A stretch of 64,000 nt of DNA from Methylophilales bacterium LSUCC0135 (GTDB lineage Bacteria > Pseudomonadota > Gammaproteobacteria > Burkholderiales > Methylophilaceae): positions 5,292 through 69,291 of the forward strand of contig MCAW01000008.1 of the NCBI GenBank assembly GCA_001704575.1. The letters are read 5' to 3'. A model generated the notes under the pieces. That model saw nothing but the letters and a program-made list of their open reading frames with translations. It ran no database searches and was not told the DNA's origin. Positions 43,956 through 53,934 of this stretch are shown one piece after another; within the stretch, counting starts at the first letter, position 1; every line of letters starts with the position of its first letter. The position numbers were made by a program, and so were the translations under genes.

Positions 43956-45380
43956 ATGAACAAAACCCTGGTCTGGTTCCGTCGCGATTTACGTGACTAT
44001 GACCATGCTGCGCTATACCACGCATTGAAATGTTCCGGCGCGGTCTACTGCGCCTTTATCTTCGACACTGCGATTCTGCATCAGCTGCCGGACAAGGCAG
44101 ACCGCCGCGTCGAATTCATCTGGGAAAGCGTACGGGAATTAAAGCAACTGCTGCAGGCGCATGGTGGCGATCTCATCGTGCAATACGGCGATGCACGCGA
44201 GGAAATCCCCCGCCTGGCGCGAGGGCTGAACGTGGATGCCGTGATGGTCAACCGCGATTACGAGCCTGCTGCCAATGCACGCGACACTTTCGTCGCGGAA
44301 AGTCTCGCAGCAGATGGCATCAGCTTTCACGCGTTCAAGGATCAGGTCATTTTCGAACAGGATGAAGTGCTCACACAGAGCGGCAAGGCATTCGGCGTCT
44401 TCACGCCTTACAAAAACGCCTGGCTAAAAAAGCTCAACGACTTTTATCTGCAGCCCTATCCGGTCGATCATTACATGCACCACTTGGCCAAGGTCAGCCC
44501 CACACCTCTGCTTGCACTGGAAGACATGGGGTTTGTACGCACCAATCTGGCCGCCATGCAGTTGCCGACCGGCGTTTCCGGCGGTAGCAGGCTTTTTATG
44601 AATTTCCTCGAACGTATCGGCCAGTACAAGGCAGCACGTGATTTTCCCTCCATCAAGGGACCGTCCTATCTGTCCGTGCATCTGCGTTTCGGTACCGTAT
44701 CCATCCGTCACCTGGCGCGCACGGCATGGCAGCTGGGCGGCGCCGGCGCAGAAAGCTGGCTGAGCGAACTGATCTGGCGCGATTTCTATTTTCAGGTGCT
44801 GCACCATCATCCGCGCGTCGCCGCCGGGCACGCATTCAAACCTGAGTTCGAGCATCTGGCTTTCCCCAACGACGACGCATTGTTCAAGGCCTGGTGCGAG
44901 GGCAGAACCGGTTATCCGCTGGTTGATGCCGCCATGCGGCAGATCAACCAGACCGGCTGGATGCACAACCGTCTGCGCATGGTCGCCGCCAGTTTTCTGG
45001 TCAAGGACCTGCTGATCGACTGGCGCCGGGGCGAACGCTATTTCGCCGACCACCTGATCGACTTCGACCTCAGCGCCAACAACGGCGGCTGGCAATGGGC
45101 AGCCTCGACCGGTTGCGATGCGCAACCCTGGTTCCGTATTTTCAATCCGGTTACACAATCGGAGAGATTCGATGCAGATGGTAAATTCATCCGCAAATAC
45201 GTGCCTGAGCTCGCCGCCTGCAACAACAAGGAGATCCATGCGCCCTGGCTGATGCCGGAAATGCGGCAAACCATGCTGGGCATCAGAATCGGTCGCGACT
45301 ACCCGTTACCGGTGGTCGATCATGCCATGCAACGCACGCGTGCACTGGCAATGTACAAGCAACAGACAAATCCGGAATGA
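43956..45380 (+). CDS. phrB: Deoxyribodipyrimidine photolyase
   Basis: The 474-residue protein starts L-V-W-F-R-R-D-L-R-D-Y-D-H-A-A-L and has the FAD-binding half with L-I-W-R-D-F-Y-F-Q, W-M-H-N-R-L-R-M and the W-Q-W-A-A-S-T-G-C-D motif. It repairs UV pyrimidine dimers using light. It follows rlmH by 3 bases, and the next gene is 162 bases downstream. Confidence 0.94.
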   Translation: MNKTLVWFRRDLRDYDHAALYHALKCSGAVYCAFIFDTAILHQLPDKADRRVEFIWESVRELKQLLQAHGGDLIVQYGDAREEIPRLARGLNVDAVMVNRDYEPAANARDTFVAESLAADGISFHAFKDQVIFEQDEVLTQSGKAFGVFTPYKNAWLKKLNDFYLQPYPVDHYMHHLAKVSPTPLLALEDMGFVRTNLAAMQLPTGVSGGSRLFMNFLERIGQYKAARDFPSIKGPSYLSVHLRFGTVSIRHLARTAWQLGGAGAESWLSELIWRDFYFQVLHHHPRVAAGHAFKPEFEHLAFPNDDALFKAWCEGRTGYPLVDAAMRQINQTGWMHNRLRMVAASFLVKDLLIDWRRGERYFADHLIDFDLSANNGGWQWAASTGCDAQPWFRIFNPVTQSERFDADGKFIRKYVPELAACNNKEIHAPWLMPEMRQTMLGIRIGRDYPLPVVDHAMQRTRALAMYKQQTNPE

Positions 45381-45542
45381 CTGGCCGGCACAGCCTGCGG
45401 CGCCGTGCCGCCTGCCCGGAAAGCCCGGTCAAAACAGTAGACAAGCCCGCATCACTCGGTTAGAGTTCGCCTTAATTCTGCCGCAATTTTCAGAAACAAA
45501 AATGGCTGGAACAACGGCTATAGAAAGATAATGGAATATCAC

Positions 45543-46250
45543 ATGCAGACCAAATTAAAAGCCTTGTTGCTCGCGACCTTGCTCGGAGGCATGCTTTCAG
45601 GCTGTGCTTCCACGGCCAACAATGATCCGCTCGAAGGCTTCAATCGCGGCGTATACAAATTCAATGATGTCGCCGACAAGGCTGTCATCAAACCAGTTGC
45701 CGGCGCTTACAAGGCCGTTGTGCCGAGCCCGGTTCGTAGCGGTGTCAACAATTTCTTCAGCAACCTGAATACCTTTGTCTCCGTCATCAACGATTTGCTG
45801 CAATTCAAGTTCAATAAGGCGGCAGAGGGTGCTGGGCGCTTTGTCATCAACACCACCTTCGGTGTGGCTGGTTTGATCGACGTTGCTTCCATGGATGGCA
45901 TCGAGAAACGCAATGAAGATTTCGGCCAGACATTAGGACATTGGGGTGTTGGCAATGGCGCGTACATCGTGCTGCCTTTCCTCGGACCCTCAACCCTGCG
46001 AGACACTGCAGGCCTGGTCGTTGATCTTGCGGCATTTGATCCGATCGGTTATGTAGATGAACCGGCGACGCGCAATTCCATGCTCGCTCTGAAGTTTATC
46101 GACAGACGTTCACAATATCTTCCAGCCAGCGATTTGCTTGATGAAGCCGCGCTTGACCCGTATGCATTCATGCGGGATGCCTACTTCCAGCGCAGAAACA
46201 GTCAGATTCATGATGGCAACGTACCGATGCTGGAAGAAGACTTCAACTGA
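45543..46250 (+). CDS. mlaA: MlaA/VacJ outer-membrane lipoprotein
   Basis: From the ATG at 45543 the 235-residue protein has a lipobox L-S-G-C, then D-P-L-E-G-F-N-R and F-G-Q-T-L-G-H-W-G-V-G-N-G-A-Y-I-V-L-P-F-L-G-P-S-T, all MlaA hallmarks. It extracts phospholipids from the outer leaflet of the outer membrane. The other mla genes are not in the window. A strong terminator follows. Confidence 0.93.
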   Translation: MQTKLKALLLATLLGGMLSGCASTANNDPLEGFNRGVYKFNDVADKAVIKPVAGAYKAVVPSPVRSGVNNFFSNLNTFVSVINDLLQFKFNKAAEGAGRFVINTTFGVAGLIDVASMDGIEKRNEDFGQTLGHWGVGNGAYIVLPFLGPSTLRDTAGLVVDLAAFDPIGYVDEPATRNSMLALKFIDRRSQYLPASDLLDEAALDPYAFMRDAYFQRRNSQIHDGNVPMLEEDFN

Positions 46251-46294
46251 GCAAGCACTGATTCAGCCTGTTGTACAAGCAGGCAGCAATATGT

Positions 46295-46324
46295 AAAAAA
46301 GCCCTGAAAATTCAGGGCTTTTTT
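46295..46324. terminator. Bidirectional terminator after mlaA
   Basis: A perfect 14-bp stem, AAAAAAGCCCTGAA/TTCAGGGCTTTTTT, with an AA loop gives T tracts on both strands. It serves mlaA and the convergent pmbA. Confidence 0.93.
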
Positions 46325-46358
46325 ACTTCTGCAACACAGCGTCCCGCAGCCTGCCTGG

Positions 46359-47714
46359 TTATTCTCCAGCCACCGTCATGCGCTCGATCAGAATCGAGCC
46401 GACCTGCCTGGAGCCCTGCACCAGCACATCATTACCCAGAGCGACAATACCGGTCAGCATTTCCTTCATGTTGCCGGCGATGGTAATCTCTTCCACCGGA
46501 TAGGCAATGACACCGTTCTCCACCCAGAACCCGGCAGCGCCGCGCGAATAATCGCCGGTGACCATATTCAGACCATGCCCGAGCAACTCGGTCACCAACA
46601 GACCGGTCCCCATTTCCTTCAGCATCTGCTCAAAATCGAGCTGGTGTTGCTGCCCCTGTGCATGTCGCACCAGCAGATTGTGGTTGCCGCCGGCATTACC
46701 GGTAGTCTGCATGCCGAGTTTGCGCGCCGAGTAGCTGGATAAAAGATAACCCTGCAAAATGCCGCGCTCAACCAGCATACGCCGTTTGGTGGCGACGCCT
46801 TCATTATCAAATGCCGAGCTGGCCAGCCCCCTCCTGAGATGCGGCTGCTCCTCAATGTCCACAATCGGCGAAATAACCTGAGTGCCCAGATTGTCCAGCA
46901 GGAAAGACGATTTTCGGTAAAGGCTGCCGCCCGACACCGCGCTGACCAGGCTCGATATCAGCCCCGATGCCAGCGGCGCCTCGAACAGCACCGGCACTTG
47001 CGCCGTTTTCAGCCGACGGCAATCAAGCCGCCTGACGGTGCGTTCGCCGGCCAGACGGCCGACCTGTTCCGCCGTATCCATGTCTTCTGCTGCACGCGCA
47101 GTGGAATACCAGTAATCACGTTGCATGCTGCCGTCAGATTCAGCGATGACCGAGGCGCTGATGCTGTGGCGCGAGCTCGGGTAACCGGCGCAAAAACCGT
47201 TTGAATTGGCATAAACCGAAAGACCTTCATAAGTCGATACGCCAGCGCCTTCGGAATTGGTGATGCGCGGGTCGACCGCGCGCGCGGCCGATTCGCAGCG
47301 TCTGGCAATATCGACCGCCTGCTCCACATCGATTGTCCATGGGTGGTACAAATCAAGATCAGGGAATTCAGTTGCCAGCAGACTGGCATCCGCCAGACCG
47401 CAGAAAGCATCCTTCGCGGTGTAACGGGCGATATTGCAGGCAGCGGCCACCGTATCTGCCAGGGCTTGCACGGAGAGATCGGAGGTGCTGGCATGGCCGC
47501 GTTGCTGGCCGAAATAGACGCTGACCGAAACGCCCTTGTCACGGTTGTATTCTATGGTTTCAGTCTCACCCATGCGCACCGAAACGTTCTGGCCGATGCC
47601 GAGACTGATGTCGGTCTCCGCCGCAGAAGCGCCTGCGGCACGCGCAAGTGCAAGCACATGGGCAGCCATCTCCTGCAATTGCTCCAGAGAATAGCTGAAA
47701 CGCGATTCGCTCAT
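46359..47714 (-). CDS. pmbA: Metalloprotease-related protein PmbA (TldE)
   Basis: The 451-residue protein matches TldD/PmbA: N-terminal A-S-A-A-E-T-D-I-S, R-M-G-E-T-E-T-I-E-Y-N-R-D-K-G, and C-terminal G-D-Y-S-R-G-A-A-G-F-W-V-E-N-G-V-I-A-Y-P-V-E-E-I-T-I-A-G-N. PmbA lacks the TldD metal site but acts with it to process peptides. tldD is not in the window. It diverges from yjgA. Confidence 0.95.
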   Translation of the reverse strand: MSESRFSYSLEQLQEMAAHVLALARAAGASAAETDISLGIGQNVSVRMGETETIEYNRDKGVSVSVYFGQQRGHASTSDLSVQALADTVAAACNIARYTAKDAFCGLADASLLATEFPDLDLYHPWTIDVEQAVDIARRCESAARAVDPRITNSEGAGVSTYEGLSVYANSNGFCAGYPSSRHSISASVIAESDGSMQRDYWYSTARAAEDMDTAEQVGRLAGERTVRRLDCRRLKTAQVPVLFEAPLASGLISSLVSAVSGGSLYRKSSFLLDNLGTQVISPIVDIEEQPHLRRGLASSAFDNEGVATKRRMLVERGILQGYLLSSYSARKLGMQTTGNAGGNHNLLVRHAQGQQHQLDFEQMLKEMGTGLLVTELLGHGLNMVTGDYSRGAAGFWVENGVIAYPVEEITIAGNMKEMLTGIVALGNDVLVQGSRQVGSILIERMTVAGE

Positions 47715-47822
47715 ACATTCATGTCCAGAAAAATCATTTCAAAAGAAGCGCAAAAGCGCCGCCGGGAGGCGTAGTCAAAAAAGCTGTTATCATACCTCAC
47801 CACTCTACCTCTCACAGCCAGC

Positions 47823-48353
47823 ATGTCAGAACAAGCGCAGGAACCGATCAGCAAGACCCGTCGCAAGGCCGAAATGGATGCCCTGCAGGAGCTGGGCGTC
47901 AAACTTACCGAACTGCCGAATGACAAGCTGGCGAAGCTGGATTTACCCGAACGCCTGCTCGAAGCCGTCAAGGAAGCCAAACGCATTACCTCCAACGGCG
48001 CCCTGCGGCGTCAGCGCCAGTACATCGGCAGCCTGATGCGCGAAGTCGAAACCGCGCCCATCATCGATCAAATCAAGCGCTGGGAAGGCAAGCATACTGA
48101 GGAAAACGCCCACTTTCACCAGCTGGAGCGCCTGCGCAGCCGTCTACTGGAAGATGAAAACAGTCTTTCCGGTTTTTTGCGCGACTATCCACAAGCCGAC
48201 AGCCAGCAGATCCGCACGCTGATACGCAACCATCACCGCGAAATCAGAGCCAACAAGCCACCCAAAAGCAGCCGTGAATTATTCAAACTCCTGCGCGAAA
48301 TCGTCGAAGCAAAACCTGCCGCTGACAGCCATCCGCAGGCATCGGAAGATTAG
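47823..48353 (+). CDS. yjgA: YjgA/DarP-like ribosome-associated protein
   Basis: The 176-residue protein is rich in charge and helices: S-K-T-R-R-K-A-E-M-D-A-L-Q-E-L-G, then L-P-E-R-L-L-E-A-V-K-E-A-K-R-I and R-R-Q-R-Q-Y-I-G-S-L-M-R-E-V. This is the DUF615 family; in E. coli, YjgA/DarP acts in late 50S assembly. It is divergent from pmbA and convergent with the gcr-like gene, whose stop overlaps by 4 bases. Confidence 0.92.
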   Translation: MSEQAQEPISKTRRKAEMDALQELGVKLTELPNDKLAKLDLPERLLEAVKEAKRITSNGALRRQRQYIGSLMREVETAPIIDQIKRWEGKHTEENAHFHQLERLRSRLLEDENSLSGFLRDYPQADSQQIRTLIRNHHREIRANKPPKSSRELFKLLREIVEAKPAADSHPQASED

Positions 48354-50335
48354 CCGGCGCTCTCTTCCGCCTTCGCCATATCGGCCCTGGGCGGCATAAA
48401 GAAGTCGCGCGGATTGCGACACAACCGTTTCACCAGCACAACCCCGAGGCGTCGCCACTGCACGAAACCCACCTTGCGCGACTTCATGGCAACATAAAGC
48501 GCCAGACTGAAACTCACCAGCAGATTCATGGTGCCGATCAGGAACACTGCCAACGCCGCATAAAAGGCGACCGCCAGCGTGATATCGAATTCGAGCCCGA
48601 CAAAGGAAAATCCGACGAAAGCCGATGAAAAGGCAATATGACGGATATCCACCGGCAAACCTAGCAAAACGCCGACCGCCGCCATGCCACCGAGCAGACA
48701 ACCGAAATAAAAATTACCGGCCAGCGCGCCGAGATTGTTTTCGACATAGCGCGCCACTTTGTCCAGCCGGTTTTCACCCAGCAATATCCGCAGCCAGCCC
48801 AACGCACGCAAGCGCTGGGGTATCTTGTTGTAGATGGCCATATTGTCGTGATACCCGGCAATCAGGCCCGAAAGAAACAGGCAGACACCAGCGATTCCGG
48901 CATAGAACAAGGCGCCGCTGTGTGTCGGGTCGATTTCGGCAAGCAGTTGTTGCGCCTTTTCCTGTGAGACGAAATGTTCGCCGGCAAACAGGTAGAACAA
49001 GCCTGCGATCAGCATCGCTGTCGGCACTGCGAGCGCCACATTGCCGATGATGGCGATGGTCTGGCTGCGCACAGTCTGGGCAATGATGCTGACCAGATTA
49101 TCCATTTCCCGGCTTTTGCCGTCAGAGGCGTCTATACTTGCAGCAATCGCAGCGGCAGTCATCGCCGGTTGCTTGGTAGCCACAGTGAAATGCAGTATGT
49201 GTATAAGAACGAAACCGAGACCGTAATTGAGGCTGAACAATATCGCCTCGGTCAGCGGCGCATAATGCTGGTCGCCGGTAATGATCTTAATCATGGCCAT
49301 CACGCCGATGATTCCTCCCGCGCCCATGGCAGAGCGCATCAAGGCAAAATATTCACTGCGCGTCTCGGTAATGTAATGCTCACCTGTACGGCTGGCATTT
49401 TCCGTCACCCGTAACGCCAACAACTCCATATTCTCGCGCCAGTGCTGACTGAGGTCATTCTTGTGGCATTCACCCTGCACCAGCTTCTCGAACAGCTCAA
49501 CATAGTCGGCAACCGGGAATTCTCCCGCACGCAGGCTGACTACTATCACCAGTAGCAACTCCAGCCGGCTGATCTGTTGAGAGACTCGCTGCAGCAGAAA
49601 AGTAAGCGCAATACTGGTACCGGTTTGCGAGCTGTTGCGGCGGATCTTGCCGATCACCTCGCGGCACTGGTCCAACATGACGAGAATCTGTCTTGCATCC
49701 GCCTGCCCGCTATCCGTCGCCGAAAGAAACTGCCGGGTTTCAATATTTTGCGTAATGAATGGAGAATCGTGATCTTCCAGCTCGGGATGATTGCGCAACA
49801 ACTCAGGTTCCAGCCCCAGCGCGGAAATGCGGTAAGACAGCACTTCCACTGCGTCCAGCAGATTTTCCTTGCAGGAGACCAGCAGCGTGGACGAGGCTTC
49901 GTTGAAGCGCAAAGAAGTAATCAGCTGCTGCCAGACTTCACCCGGCACCGCACCGACCCAGCGTTCATCGCTGGATTTTGGAAAAATGGTAGCGAACATA
50001 TCCTTCAGGTAACAGTTGTCGATCGCCGCCGGCAACAGCTTGTGACCGAGACGCCGCCACAGCTCGGAGAAAAAACCGCTGCTCGGCTGAATACCGGAAT
50101 CGACATACAAGGACACCGGTCTATGCATGGCAAGCAGCCGCAAAATGGCGTCGCGCAAAGCCTCCGCTTTTTCCGGCTCGTTATTCAGCACATAGCACAA
50201 CGCCTGCACGGCATGGGTCGCCTGATCAGTTTGACCCAGTCTGCGCGGACGAATCTGCGCGACCAGATCGGCCAGAAAATCAGCCTCGCGCCCCTCGGCC
50301 CGCGCGTATTGTTCGAGGATATTTTCTATGGTCAT
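48350..50335 (-). CDS. Gcr-family membrane protein ('site-specific recombinase' by convention)
   Basis: The protein has 661 residues from the ATG at 50335. The N-terminal half is soluble and helical (M-T-I-E-N-I-L-E-Q-Y-A-R, a segment with D-N-C-Y-L-K-D-M-F). The C-terminal half has about six hydrophobic stretches, including one near residues 370-385 and several from 420 to 630. It matches the family usually annotated as Gcr site-specific recombinase, but I see no Ser- or Tyr-recombinase motif and the topology is that of a membrane protein. The function should be left open. The stop overlaps yjgA. Confidence 0.7.
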   Translation of the reverse strand: MTIENILEQYARAEGREADFLADLVAQIRPRRLGQTDQATHAVQALCYVLNNEPEKAEALRDAILRLLAMHRPVSLYVDSGIQPSSGFFSELWRRLGHKLLPAAIDNCYLKDMFATIFPKSSDERWVGAVPGEVWQQLITSLRFNEASSTLLVSCKENLLDAVEVLSYRISALGLEPELLRNHPELEDHDSPFITQNIETRQFLSATDSGQADARQILVMLDQCREVIGKIRRNSSQTGTSIALTFLLQRVSQQISRLELLLVIVVSLRAGEFPVADYVELFEKLVQGECHKNDLSQHWRENMELLALRVTENASRTGEHYITETRSEYFALMRSAMGAGGIIGVMAMIKIITGDQHYAPLTEAILFSLNYGLGFVLIHILHFTVATKQPAMTAAAIAASIDASDGKSREMDNLVSIIAQTVRSQTIAIIGNVALAVPTAMLIAGLFYLFAGEHFVSQEKAQQLLAEIDPTHSGALFYAGIAGVCLFLSGLIAGYHDNMAIYNKIPQRLRALGWLRILLGENRLDKVARYVENNLGALAGNFYFGCLLGGMAAVGVLLGLPVDIRHIAFSSAFVGFSFVGLEFDITLAVAFYAALAVFLIGTMNLLVSFSLALYVAMKSRKVGFVQWRRLGVVLVKRLCRNPRDFFMPPRADMAKAEESAG

Positions 50336-50441
50336 GAATCTTGCCTGGTTCTGATTTTTATTGATGCCCGGCCGCAATATGCTTCCGGACATTTCAGGCT
50401 GCAAGCCTGGTTCAGGCCAACCCTTGTTTCAATTCTACTAC

Positions 50442-51176
50442 TCAGTAAGCCTGATTAAGCGTCATCGCGGTTTTGTATACAACACCATTACGGATGTAAT
50501 GAACATCGACGGTTTGTCCGGCATAGCGCTTGGCTGCGGCGGCGAGCGCTTCCGGCTTCTCCAGCAGATCTTCACCGATGCTCATGATGACGTCCAACTC
50601 TTTCAAACCTGCTTTTTCTGCCGGAGAGCGCTTGATAACCGCCACCACCACCTGGCCTTGCTCCTTGTCGTCCTTGGCGCTTGGCCGCACATGCACGCCG
50701 ATCAGCGGTGGTGCCAGCTTCACCCAGTAAGACGCATGATAGTTGTAGCGCACGACATTCTGTTCGATATCGCTCAGATCGACAGTATCGGTGTTCTGCT
50801 CGCGGGCTTTTTGACGCAGCCGGTCGATCTTGATGCTGGCCGGCACATCGCCGCTCCGCGAAACCGTCACCAGAACCAGATGCGCCTTCACCGCGCGCGC
50901 ATGTTCAGTGAGCAGCTGCGGCGGCACCTCTCCATCATCAAAGCTGGAAAATCCGAGAAGGTCATAGCCGTCTGCCAGCATGCGCTGATAATCGGCATCC
51001 TTGTTATCCGTTCCCTTGTATATCTTGGGCTCCGGGTCTTCCGGCGGCATTATCTTTGCACGCAACTCCAGCGGCTTGTAAGCAGCGGCGTAAGGGTTGC
51101 CGGCATCGGCCACGCTGGCCTGCATATTGAAGCCCAGCAGGGCAATACTCATCATCAGGGTTGAAATCAGGCGCAT
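50442..51176 (-). CDS. Periplasmic PDZ-domain protein, unknown
   Basis: The 244-residue protein has a signal peptide (M-R-L-I-S-T-L-M-M-S-I-A-L-L-G-F) ending near V-A-D-A, a central domain with D-Y-Q-R-M-L-A-D-G-Y-D-L-L-G-F-S-S-F, then a PDZ domain (about 160-235) with L-I-G-V-H-V, S-P-A-E-K-A-G-L-K-E-L-D-V-I. No protease domain is present. The middle recalls a segment found in PDZ proteins of other betaproteobacteria, but the partner is unknown. Confidence 0.75.
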   Translation of the reverse strand: MRLISTLMMSIALLGFNMQASVADAGNPYAAAYKPLELRAKIMPPEDPEPKIYKGTDNKDADYQRMLADGYDLLGFSSFDDGEVPPQLLTEHARAVKAHLVLVTVSRSGDVPASIKIDRLRQKAREQNTDTVDLSDIEQNVVRYNYHASYWVKLAPPLIGVHVRPSAKDDKEQGQVVVAVIKRSPAEKAGLKELDVIMSIGEDLLEKPEALAAAAKRYAGQTVDVHYIRNGVVYKTAMTLNQAY

Positions 51177-51347
51177 GCTGTTCTCGTTTCGTCTGTTGTC
51201 GATGCGGAAATCAGGAGCCGGTCCGCATCCGGGTTAAAGGTGGTCAGGCTTGGCTGGTGTTATGATTGAAGCCTGAAGTTATAGAATATTGACTGTTTAA
51301 TCCAGACAATCGACAAGATAGACAAGACAGTTTCACAAAGTATCCAC

Positions 51348-51953
51348 ATGAGACAACAAATGCTACGCATCGGCCTCGTTTCCATCAGTGACCGCGCCTC
51401 CTCCGGCGTTTATGAAGACCAGGGCATTCCCACGCTCAAAGCCTGGCTGGACAAGGTCCTGCTGACTCCGTGGGAACCGGTGGCCCGCATCATTCCGGAC
51501 GAGCGGCCGGAAATCGAATCCACACTGGCAGACCTGGTTGACCACGAAGGCTGCCACCTCGTGCTGACGACCGGCGGCACCGGACCGGCGCTACGCGACG
51601 TCACGCCGGAAGCAACGCTGGCGATTGCCGACAAGGAAATGCCGGGATTCGGCGAACAGATGCGGCAGATCAGCCTCCACTTCGTGCCGACCGCCATTCT
51701 CTCGCGTCAGGTCGCAGTGGTGCGCAAACAAAGCCTGATCATCAACCTGCCGGGCCAGCCGAAGTCGATCGCACAGACACTGGAAGGCCTGAAAGACGAT
51801 GCCGGCAATATCCGCGTGCACGGCATTTTTGCCGCCGTGCCTTATTGCATCGACTTGCTTGGCACCAAAGACCGCCCCAACCCCTATATTGAAACCGACG
51901 AGCGCGTGGTCAAGGCCTTCCGGCCCAAATCCGCCACCAAACCGGCTGCCTGA
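51348..51953 (+). CDS. mog: Molybdopterin adenylyltransferase
   Basis: The 201-residue protein has [33 protein letters not shown] and N-L-P-G-Q-P, as in Mog/MogA. It adenylates molybdopterin before molybdate insertion. The last base is shared with the thiL start. Confidence 0.93.
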   Translation: MRQQMLRIGLVSISDRASSGVYEDQGIPTLKAWLDKVLLTPWEPVARIIPDERPEIESTLADLVDHEGCHLVLTTGGTGPALRDVTPEATLAIADKEMPGFGEQMRQISLHFVPTAILSRQVAVVRKQSLIINLPGQPKSIAQTLEGLKDDAGNIRVHGIFAAVPYCIDLLGTKDRPNPYIETDERVVKAFRPKSATKPAA

Positions 51954-52912
51954 TGCCCTCCGAATTCGATCTCATCCGCCGCCATTTCACCCGCAGCACA
52001 CGCCACACCCGGCTCGGTGTCGGCGACGATGCCTCGCTGATCGCACCTGACGAAGGATACGAGCTGGCCGTTTCTGCCGACATGCTGGTAGCGGGCACCC
52101 ACTTCTTCGCCGACACCGATCCGCGCCTGCTCGGCTGGAAAGCACTGGCCGTGAACATTTCCGACATGGCGGCGATGGGTGCTGAACCGCGCTGGGCAAC
52201 GCTGGCGATTGCCCTGCCACAGGCCGACGAATGCTGGATATCCGCTTTCGCAGATGGTTTCTTCGAATGCGCCGAAGCCTTTCGTGTCGATCTCATCGGC
52301 GGCGACACCACGCGCGGGCCGCTTTGTATTAGCGTTCAGATCATGGGGCAAGTGCCTCACGGCATGGCGCTCAGGCGCAGCGGCGCGCAGACAGATGACG
52401 ACATCTGGGTTTCCGGGCCGCTCGGCAATGCCGCCTTGGCACTGAAACACCTGCTCGGCCAGCGCACACTGAGCAGCGAAGAACTGGCGCTGACCTTGCC
52501 GGCGCTGCTGCAACCGCAGCCCCGCATTGCACTGGGTTTAGCCTTGCGCGGTGTTGCGCACAGCGCCATCGACATCTCGGATGGCCTGCTGGCCGATCTC
52601 GGCCACATTCTTGAGGCCTCCGGCGCCGGTGCCGACATCGCGCTCGAAGCCGTACCTTGCTCTGAGATACTGCACCGGCAGCTGCCGGAACCTGCCACCA
52701 TCGACATGCTGCTGGCCGGCGGCGATGACTACGAACTCTGTTTCACGGCACCTGCCGAAGCGCGGCAACGCATTGAAACCATCGGCCGGGCGCTGGACCT
52801 GCGCATGGGCAAGATAGGCCACATCACCGAAAACCGCCGTCTGATTGTGCGCGACCTCTACGACAACCCGATCGAGATTGGAAAAACCGGCTTTGACCAC
52901 TTCAAACCCTGA
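51953..52912 (+). CDS. thiL: Thiamine-monophosphate kinase
   Basis: The 319-residue protein has [29 protein letters not shown] and [13 protein letters not shown]. It makes thiamine pyrophosphate. The start overlaps mog by one base; the end overlaps the likely pgpA start. Confidence 0.95.
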   Translation: MPSEFDLIRRHFTRSTRHTRLGVGDDASLIAPDEGYELAVSADMLVAGTHFFADTDPRLLGWKALAVNISDMAAMGAEPRWATLAIALPQADECWISAFADGFFECAEAFRVDLIGGDTTRGPLCISVQIMGQVPHGMALRRSGAQTDDDIWVSGPLGNAALALKHLLGQRTLSSEELALTLPALLQPQPRIALGLALRGVAHSAIDISDGLLADLGHILEASGAGADIALEAVPCSEILHRQLPEPATIDMLLAGGDDYELCFTAPAEARQRIETIGRALDLRMGKIGHITENRRLIVRDLYDNPIEIGKTGFDHFKP

Positions 52913-53408
52913 CACGCGAACAGCTGTCTGGCCTGACCGCCGCTTCCTGTTGCAGCGCCCTGCGCATTTTTTCGCGCTAGGCTTCGGCGCCGGTCTCAGC
53001 CACTTCGCACCCGGCACGCTCGGCACCCTGGTCGCGCTACCGCTGTTTGCACTGCTGATGCAAACAGCGGAGCCGGTGCACTACGCCATCATCGCCGTGC
53101 TGTTCGGGTTCGGTATTCAATGCTGTGAAATTACCGGCCGCAATCTCGGCGCCGCCGATCACGGCGGCATCGTCTGGGATGAAATCGTCGCCATGCTGCT
53201 GGTGCTCGAGTTCACGCCGCAGGCTTGGCAGTGGTGGCTGCTCGCATTTCTGCTGTTCCGCCTGTTCGATATCTGGAAACCCTTCCCGATCCGGCAATTC
53301 GACGCCAGGCTGAAAGGCGGTTTCGGCGTCATGTTCGACGACCTGCTGGCAGCAATTTACGCAATCGCTGCAATGAAAGCACTGCAATGGCTGATGACGA
53401 GCTACTGA
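52893..53408 (+). CDS. pgpA: Phosphatidylglycerophosphatase A
   Basis: The protein has [20 protein letters not shown] and [13 protein letters not shown], with four hydrophobic segments. It makes phosphatidylglycerol. I start it at a TTG at 52893, inside thiL, giving 171 residues; a TTG at 52950 would also keep the domain. The end overlaps the pncC start by 22 bases. Confidence 0.9.
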   Translation: MTTSNPDTRTAVWPDRRFLLQRPAHFFALGFGAGLSHFAPGTLGTLVALPLFALLMQTAEPVHYAIIAVLFGFGIQCCEITGRNLGAADHGGIVWDEIVAMLLVLEFTPQAWQWWLLAFLLFRLFDIWKPFPIRQFDARLKGGFGVMFDDLLAAIYAIAAMKALQWLMTSY

Positions 53409-53887
53409 AACTGAGCACGGAGCTCGGCCTGGCGCTGAAACAGCGCGGCTGGATGCTGGCACTGGCGGAATCCTGTACCGGCGGCATGGCGGCGCAATAT
53501 ATCACCGCCGTCGCCGGCAGTTCTGCCTGGTTCGATGCCGGCTTCGTTACCTACAGTAATGAAGCCAAAATCACCATGCTGGCCGTCGATGCGGAAACCA
53601 TTGCGCAGCATGGCGCCGTCAGCGAGCAAACCGCGCTGGCCATGGCCGCAGGCGCGCTCAAACATAGCCGGGGCGACATCACCGCCGCCATCACCGGTAT
53701 CGCCGGGCCGGATGGCGGCACTGCAGAGAAACCGGTCGGCACTGTCTGCTTTGCCTGGGCAACGAGAGACGGCCGCAGAATCAGCAGCACGCTGCATTTC
53801 ACCGGTGTCCGTCAGCGCGTCAGAACGGCTTCGGTAAAAACTGTATTCGAGGGCTTGTTGAGCCTTACTTTACCCCTTGATTTATGA
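53387..53887 (+). CDS. pncC: CinA C-terminal-domain protein (nicotinamide-nucleotide amidase)
   Basis: From the ATG at 53387 the product has 166 residues: A-L-A-E-S-C-T-G-G-M-A-A-Q, S-S-A-W-F-D-A-G-F-V-T-Y-S-N-E-A-K and I-T-G-I-A-G-P-D-G-G-T-A-E-K-P-V-G-T-V. This is the CinA C-terminal domain alone, as in PncC, which recycles NMN to nicotinate mononucleotide. The N-terminal CinA domain is absent. It overlaps pgpA and precedes recA, a common arrangement. Confidence 0.93.
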   Translation: MADDELLKLSTELGLALKQRGWMLALAESCTGGMAAQYITAVAGSSAWFDAGFVTYSNEAKITMLAVDAETIAQHGAVSEQTALAMAAGALKHSRGDITAAITGIAGPDGGTAEKPVGTVCFAWATRDGRRISSTLHFTGVRQRVRTASVKTVFEGLLSLTLPLDL

Positions 53888-53934
53888 AATAATTGTGCGC
53901 TTTATCGGACGTACAAAAATAAAGGAATCAGCAC

